From: a bacterium
GTDB taxonomy: Bacteria > Vulcanimicrobiota > Xenobia > Xenobiales > JADMJV01
Direction: 5' to 3'
DNA length: 64,000 nt
NCBI GenBank assembly: GCA_018780265.1
Contig: JADMJV010000036.1
Span: 31,167 to 95,166, forward strand
The translations under genes and the position numbers were made by a program. Shown here piece by piece: positions 60,187 to 64,000 of this stretch. Each line of letters opens with the position of its first letter. The first letter of the stretch is position 1. The notes under the pieces were generated by a model. The model ran no database searches and was not told where the DNA came from. It saw only the letters and a list, made by a program, of their open reading frames with translations.

Positions 60187-60579
60187 TCAAACCTTCAACT
60201 TCTCAACCTCATAGGGTAGCATTTTCTCATCGGCCGTAACCAACACCATCTTCTCGGTCAACGCCTGAGCGACGAGCAAGCGGTCGAACGGGTCGCTATG
60301 GTAGTCAGGCAGCTCGGCCACTCGAACAGTATGCTGGAGTCCAATGGGAAGAAACTGAATGCCATCTCGCAATAAGCGGTCCGCAATGAAGCGGTTTGGG
60401 GGTTCTGGGAGAGGCAATTTGCCAAGTCGGTATTTGATGGAAATTTCCCAACTGCTGGCAGCGGATAGGAACAGACCGTTAGCAGGATCCTCTAAAACAG
60501 AAAGCACCTCGGGTGAAATCTTTTCCGGAGTTGGTCCCAGCCAGAGCCAAATATGAGTATCCAGCAGCAGATTTTTCAA
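60187..60579 (-). CDS. PIN-domain toxin
   Basis: 130 residues. PIN acidic residues present: LLLDTHIWLW, ASSWEISIK and DYHSDPFDRLLVAQA, then VLVTADEKM. The DTHIWLW form is the one usually paired with Phd-type antitoxins, as here (60576). Overlap of 4 bases with the antitoxin (ATGA). Confidence 0.92.
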   Translation of the reverse strand: MKNLLLDTHIWLWLGPTPEKISPEVLSVLEDPANGLFLSAASSWEISIKYRLGKLPLPEPPNRFIADRLLRDGIQFLPIGLQHTVRVAELPDYHSDPFDRLLVAQALTEKMVLVTADEKMLPYEVEKLKV

Positions 60580-60809
60580 GTGAAAAATTGTTCCAACAGT
60601 TCTTCGGGAAGCGGTTCGTCGAAATCGTCGGGCACTGCGTAGAGTCCTCGGTCACGGCCAAAGGTCCGCCGACTGTCGAGTGCCTGGGCCGGGCTCAGGC
60701 GGGCCACGGGTGTGCCGGCCCGTGCAATAATGACCACCTCGCCTGCCTCAACCTGAGCCAGCAACTGAGACAAGCGAGTCTTAGCCTCGTGTATGTTCAC
60801 AATAATCAC
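60576..60809 (-). CDS. Phd/YefM-type antitoxin
   Basis: 77 residues: IVNIHEAKTRLSQLLAQVEAGEVVIIARAGTPVARL is the Phd/YefM DNA-binding fold; the acidic tail (DDFDEPLPEELLEQFF) binds the PIN toxin. First gene of the pair; likely self-repressing. Confidence 0.92.
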   Translation of the reverse strand: MIIVNIHEAKTRLSQLLAQVEAGEVVIIARAGTPVARLSPAQALDSRRTFGRDRGLYAVPDDFDEPLPEELLEQFFT

Positions 60810-61058
60810 AGGACTAAGCTAACAGAGTGGGTTAGCCAGGTCAAGATAAGTCTATTCCACCGAAGTGGTCGGTTGCACAGGTCGTCGGCTACATCAAAGC
60901 CAAGATCTCGATTCACATCGCGCGGACGTTCGTTGGAAAGAAGCGCAATTTGCATCTACGACCTGCCCTACGACCCCGCATCTTGTTCGCAACTTCAAAA
61001 TGAGCCTGGTGTGCGAACTGCCTCACCGACTGAGCGTGTAAAAATAGGGGGCTACTCC

Positions 61059-61070
61059 TGATGTGCATCA
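61059..61070. promoter_or_regulatory. FNR/DNR-like palindrome upstream of groEL paralogue
   Basis: TGATGTGCATCA. A -10-like TAGATT lies at 61094-61099, 32 bases from the centre, as in class II FNR promoters. Then GroEL starts at 61123. Confidence 0.6.
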
Positions 61071-61122
61071 TACCTTCCCCGGCCGATCTGACCTAGATTG
61101 GGTGGATGAAAGGGAGGTCTTC

Positions 61123-62748
61123 ATGGCAGCTAAAGAGATTCATTTCCGCGACGCGGCTCGTCATAAATTGCTGAGCGGAGCCACGCTGCTGCACGATGCT
61201 ATTCGCATCACGCTGGGTCCCAAATCGAAATGCGTATTGATCGCCCGGAGTTATGGCAAGCCCCTGGTCTGCAATGACGGAGTGACCATTGCCAAGGAGT
61301 TTGAGCTGAAGGACCCCCAGGAAAATCTGGGGGTGCAGATCATGCGAGATGCGGCTGAGAAAACCGGAGAGGCGGTGGGTGATGGAACCAGTACTTCGAC
61401 CCTTTTGGCTTACCGTATCTTTGCGGAGGGGCTGCGCAACGTGATTGCCGGAGCCAGTGCTATTGACATCAAACGCGGCCTCGAGCGGGGGCTCAAGATT
61501 GCCATCCAGAAGATTCAGTCCCTTTCTCGCCCCATAGAAAGCAAAATGGAGATGGCTCAGGTGGCCACTATTTCGGCCCACAACGACCCGCGAATTGGCG
61601 AATTGGTGGCCGATGCCATGGAGAGAGTGGGTCCAGAAGGGGCCGTCTCGGTGGAAGAAGCCAAAGGCACGGAGACCGTGCTGGAGGTGGTCGAGGGCAT
61701 GCAGTTCGACCGGGGATATTCTTCCCCCTATTTCGTGACCGACCCGGAAAGCATGGAGGTAGTGCTGGACAATGCGCTGGTGCTTCTCTATGAGAAGCGA
61801 CTGGCCAGCGTGAAGGACTTGATGCCGATCTTGAACGAGGTATCGCAGTCGGGGCAGGCTTTCCTGATCATCGCCGAAGAGGTGGAAGGAGAGGCGCTGG
61901 CCACCCTGGTGCTCAATAAGATGCGCGGAGTGCTTAACTGCGCAACGGTCAAGGCTCCGGGCTTTGGGGACCGGCGTAAGGCGATGATGGAAGATCTGGC
62001 CATTGTCACCGGAGGTCGGTTTATTGCGGAAGAACTGGGCTTGAAGCTGGAGAACCTCGACCTGACCTGTCTGGGTCGTGCTCAGCGTATCACTCTTAAC
62101 AAGGATACCACCACGGTTGTGGGAGGGGCGGGTGACAAGGCCAAGATTCAGGGGCGTTGCAACGAGATCCGCAAACAGATCGCGCTGACCACCTCCGACT
62201 ACGACCGCGAGAAACTGGAAGAGCGGCTGGCCAAACTGGCCGGCGGGGTGGCGGTGATCCGGGTTGGGGCGGCCTCAGAAGCGGAGATGAAGAACTTGAA
62301 GGAAGCCTTTGACGATGCCATTAGTGCCACCAAAGCGGCCACCGCCGAGGGCATTGTGCCTGGCTGCGGGCTGACCCTGCTGCGGGCCATTGACGCACTG
62401 AACGAGGCCGAAAAGGACTTCGAGGGTGATGAGCGCACTGCCATTCGCATCCTGAAGCGAGCGCTTGAAGAACCTACCCGGCAGATCGCCGTCAACTCCG
62501 AAGTGGATGAGGGGGTGGTCATTCACCTGATGCGATCGGGACAGGGCAATTACGGCTTTGATGGCTCGAACGGCGAGTATGGGGACCTGATGTCCAGGGG
62601 CATCATTGATCCCACCAAAGTGGTTCGGGTGGGGCTGGAAAATGCGGTTTCGGTGGCGGCTACGCTGCTGCTCACCGAGGCCACGATGACCAACGTGCCG
62701 GAACCCAAAGTGGACCCCCCAATGCGTCCCGGCATGGGCGATTTCTAA
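61123..62748 (+). CDS. groEL: GroEL-type chaperonin paralogue
   Basis: ATG 61123 follows AGGGAGG; the longer frame from 61063 overlaps the promoter. 541 residues align with GroEL from end to end: ITLGPKSKCVLI, NDGVTIAKEFEL, VGDGTSTSTLLA (ATP site), IIAEEVEGEALATLVLNKMRG, VKAPGFGDRRKAMMEDLA, GDKAKIQGR and DDAISATKAATAEGIVPGCG. The usual GGM-rich tail is missing; it ends RPGMGDF. No groES is adjacent. Likely a specialised second chaperonin; its proximity to the nap operon and FNR-like box hints at anaerobic use. Confidence 0.93.
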   Translation: MAAKEIHFRDAARHKLLSGATLLHDAIRITLGPKSKCVLIARSYGKPLVCNDGVTIAKEFELKDPQENLGVQIMRDAAEKTGEAVGDGTSTSTLLAYRIFAEGLRNVIAGASAIDIKRGLERGLKIAIQKIQSLSRPIESKMEMAQVATISAHNDPRIGELVADAMERVGPEGAVSVEEAKGTETVLEVVEGMQFDRGYSSPYFVTDPESMEVVLDNALVLLYEKRLASVKDLMPILNEVSQSGQAFLIIAEEVEGEALATLVLNKMRGVLNCATVKAPGFGDRRKAMMEDLAIVTGGRFIAEELGLKLENLDLTCLGRAQRITLNKDTTTVVGGAGDKAKIQGRCNEIRKQIALTTSDYDREKLEERLAKLAGGVAVIRVGAASEAEMKNLKEAFDDAISATKAATAEGIVPGCGLTLLRAIDALNEAEKDFEGDERTAIRILKRALEEPTRQIAVNSEVDEGVVIHLMRSGQGNYGFDGSNGEYGDLMSRGIIDPTKVVRVGLENAVSVAATLLLTEATMTNVPEPKVDPPMRPGMGDF

Positions 62749-62770
62749 ACTTCTACCCATCCACGGTAGA

Positions 62771-62782
62771 TGATCCAGGTCA
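62771..62782. promoter_or_regulatory. FNR/DNR-like near-palindrome upstream of lipoprotein gene
   Basis: TGATCCAGGTCA, one base off TGAT-N4-ATCA. TACAGT at 62807-62812 lies 33 bases from the centre. Located between groEL and the gene at 62844. Confidence 0.5.
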
Positions 62783-62843
62783 TTGACGCTGCTGGGGGTC
62801 AATGCATACAGTGACCCCATTCTAAAGAAGAATGGGGAATTTA

Positions 62844-64000
62844 ATGCAGACCAAGCGTCTTTTTCTTCTGCTCCTTTTCTGCGTGGCCGGCCTGGCTACC
62901 GGTTGCGGAGGAGCCAATCCGATCGATTTTCAAAATATTTCAAACCTGGTACGAGTGGTATTTGCCCTCGAACCTCAGACCACTCCTTTGGGCACCACGA
63001 TGCCGGCTATTCGACTGGAAGGCCGCGACCAGTTTGATCAGGTTATCAACATTTCTCAAGGAAATGCCGAACTGCGCCTGGGCAACAATCCCACGGGGGC
63101 GAGCTTGCTGGAGAATGGCATCGCGGTTGCGGTGGCCACTCAGCCCGCCCAAAACGGTGCGGCGACTTTTTCTAACCTGCGAGTGGACAAAGTTGGAGTT
63201 GGCTATACGTTGGCGGCCCGCTATCAGGTTCCCGGCACCGAGGTGGTTCTGACTGCCACCAGTCAGTCCTTTGATGTTACCAGCACGGTGGTCACCAGCG
63301 CAATTTACCTGCGCTCGGATCAGGGACTGTGGGACCCGGAAGGCCAGACGGCCAATGCCGCTGCTCTCGATGCTGCCTTTGGCGCTGGCAACTGGACCCA
63401 GGCTCTCTTTGAAACAGCCAACCCTTCCGACGTCTTTCAGGGTAATCGTTTGGTATTTATGGAAGGAAGTGATCTCGGGGCCAACGTTTTGGGCGCCTTC
63501 CTGACCGGCAATCAAGCAGCCATGCGTAGCTTTGTTAGCGGGGGTGGGCGAGTGATTGTCAATGCCGCACCCAACATCGGTGGGAACATTACCACCCCCT
63601 TCAATGCCACCATCGCCTATGGCAACGAAAGCCAGCACAGACGCGAGGTTGTGGTGGAGGCCACTCACCCGATCGGGGTGGCCTGCAACGGGACACTAAA
63701 CTTCTCCGGTAGTTCCTTCTCGCATGCCCTGGTGGTGGCCGACGACATGACGCCCATCATCACCGGCCCGCTGACGGGGATAGGGATGGGGCGGGTCCTT
63801 CAGGAGAGCGACGGCGTTGTGCTGGCCGAGGGTCGCCTGGGAGCCGGTTTATTCCTGGTGGGTGGGATGACCACCACGAACTTCCACCGACCTTCTCCCA
63901 ACGCGCTGCAATTGCGGGCCAATATCCTGCGCTATGCGGGCGGCCAATGGTCGGCGCTGGATGAGGGGCCGTTCGGCCCGGAGACCTGGACGGCGGGGAC
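62844..64000 (+). CDS. Large lipoprotein, partial (runs off the window)
   Basis: ATG 62844; no stop before the window ends, at least 385 residues. Lipoprotein signal MQTKRLFLLLLFCVAGLATGC. The mature region begins with an Ig-like strand pattern (GTTMPAIRLEGRDQFDQVI, 'A-rl-D-fgq-v'), then a domain with VSGGGRVIVNAA and EATHPIGVAC, LGAGLFLVGGMTTTNFH, as in glutamine-amidotransferase-like/ThuA-like flavodoxin folds found in surface proteins. Cell-surface; function unknown. Confidence 0.8.
   Translation, partial: MQTKRLFLLLLFCVAGLATGCGGANPIDFQNISNLVRVVFALEPQTTPLGTTMPAIRLEGRDQFDQVINISQGNAELRLGNNPTGASLLENGIAVAVATQPAQNGAATFSNLRVDKVGVGYTLAARYQVPGTEVVLTATSQSFDVTSTVVTSAIYLRSDQGLWDPEGQTANAAALDAAFGAGNWTQALFETANPSDVFQGNRLVFMEGSDLGANVLGAFLTGNQAAMRSFVSGGGRVIVNAAPNIGGNITTPFNATIAYGNESQHRREVVVEATHPIGVACNGTLNFSGSSFSHALVVADDMTPIITGPLTGIGMGRVLQESDGVVLAEGRLGAGLFLVGGMTTTNFHRPSPNALQLRANILRYAGGQWSALDEGPFGPETWTAG

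Noticed and set aside
1..64000. tRNA, rRNA, CRISPR array or intact insertion sequence
   Set aside because: Looked for tRNA T-loop motifs, regularly spaced repeats and DDE transposase or terminal-repeat patterns by eye; none was convincing. A covariance-model search would be decisive for small RNAs.

Overview
The window reads as chromosomal DNA of a moderately GC-rich bacterium with two membranes. Evidence for the outer membrane and periplasm: a TolC-type outer-membrane factor with an RND pump, several lipoboxes, type IV pilin genes, a twin-arginine-exported nitrate reductase and multihaem cytochromes. No rRNA, tRNA, CRISPR array, phage structural gene or intact insertion sequence was recognised. 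The gene mix (many divergent prepilins, a REC-TPR-SARP regulator, FHA-cyclase fusions, caa3 oxidase, many orphan hypotheticals) points to a little-studied environmental lineage; I cannot name a phylum from sequence alone.

Layout. 1-2750: end of a glycerophosphodiesterase-like gene, an HD-domain gene, a VapBC pair, a duplicated-domain hypothetical and an unannotated-size 54-residue SEC-C zinc-motif protein. 9042 down to 2778 (minus): one tightly overlapping operon of FHA-FHA-nucleotide cyclase, MoxR ATPase, VWA protein, organophosphate-type MFS carrier, enoyl-CoA hydratase-like protein and REC-GGDEF protein. 9119-11156 (plus): a radical SAM protein with unusual cysteine spacing, translationally coupled to an unknown protein that has a clear paralogue at 48530-49540. 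14591-11215 (minus): three pilin-like genes. 15813-20911: a family of proteins without Sec signals (degenerate zincin-like, subtilase, hydrophobic protein), an NTase-like gene behind a 37-base palindrome, a decayed C11-peptidase gene and a frameshifted Rpn-type nuclease. 22076-28679: a CzcCBA-like metal efflux operon with a divergent CadR/ZntR-like MerR regulator and a textbook 19-bp-spacer promoter.

28694-40151: a REC-SARP regulator, pilin genes on both strands, a membrane Ser/Thr kinase and a PilC/GspF platform gene in one run, and a GAF-type histidine kinase. The five-gene pilin/kinase/PilC block is bracketed by a 22-of-23-base direct repeat at the 3' ends of the SARP and histidine kinase genes, suggesting it was inserted between two convergent signalling genes. 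40081-44420 (minus): a caa3-type cytochrome oxidase operon with two subunit-III-like genes. 44569-47291: a NarL-type two-component system, divergent from the oxidase. 52879-59931: a periplasmic nitrate reductase operon that carries a tetrahaem lipoprotein, a four-cluster ferredoxin and a NrfD-type membrane subunit in place of NapC, plus NapD, NapA, a tetrahaem NapB-like protein and a NapF/G-type ferredoxin. 60187-60809: a Phd/PIN toxin-antitoxin pair. 61123-62748: a GroEL paralogue without GroES and without a GGM tail. The window ends inside a lipoprotein gene.

Four FNR/DNR-like palindromes (TGAT-N4-ATCA or one base off) lie at 44482, 52829, 61059 and 62771, all in intergenic regions just upstream of the oxidase/two-component locus, the nap operon, the groEL paralogue and the final lipoprotein gene. 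Three of them sit about 32-33 bases from a plausible -10 element, as in class II FNR promoters. I read this as an oxygen/nitrate-responsive regulon tying the respiratory half of the window together.
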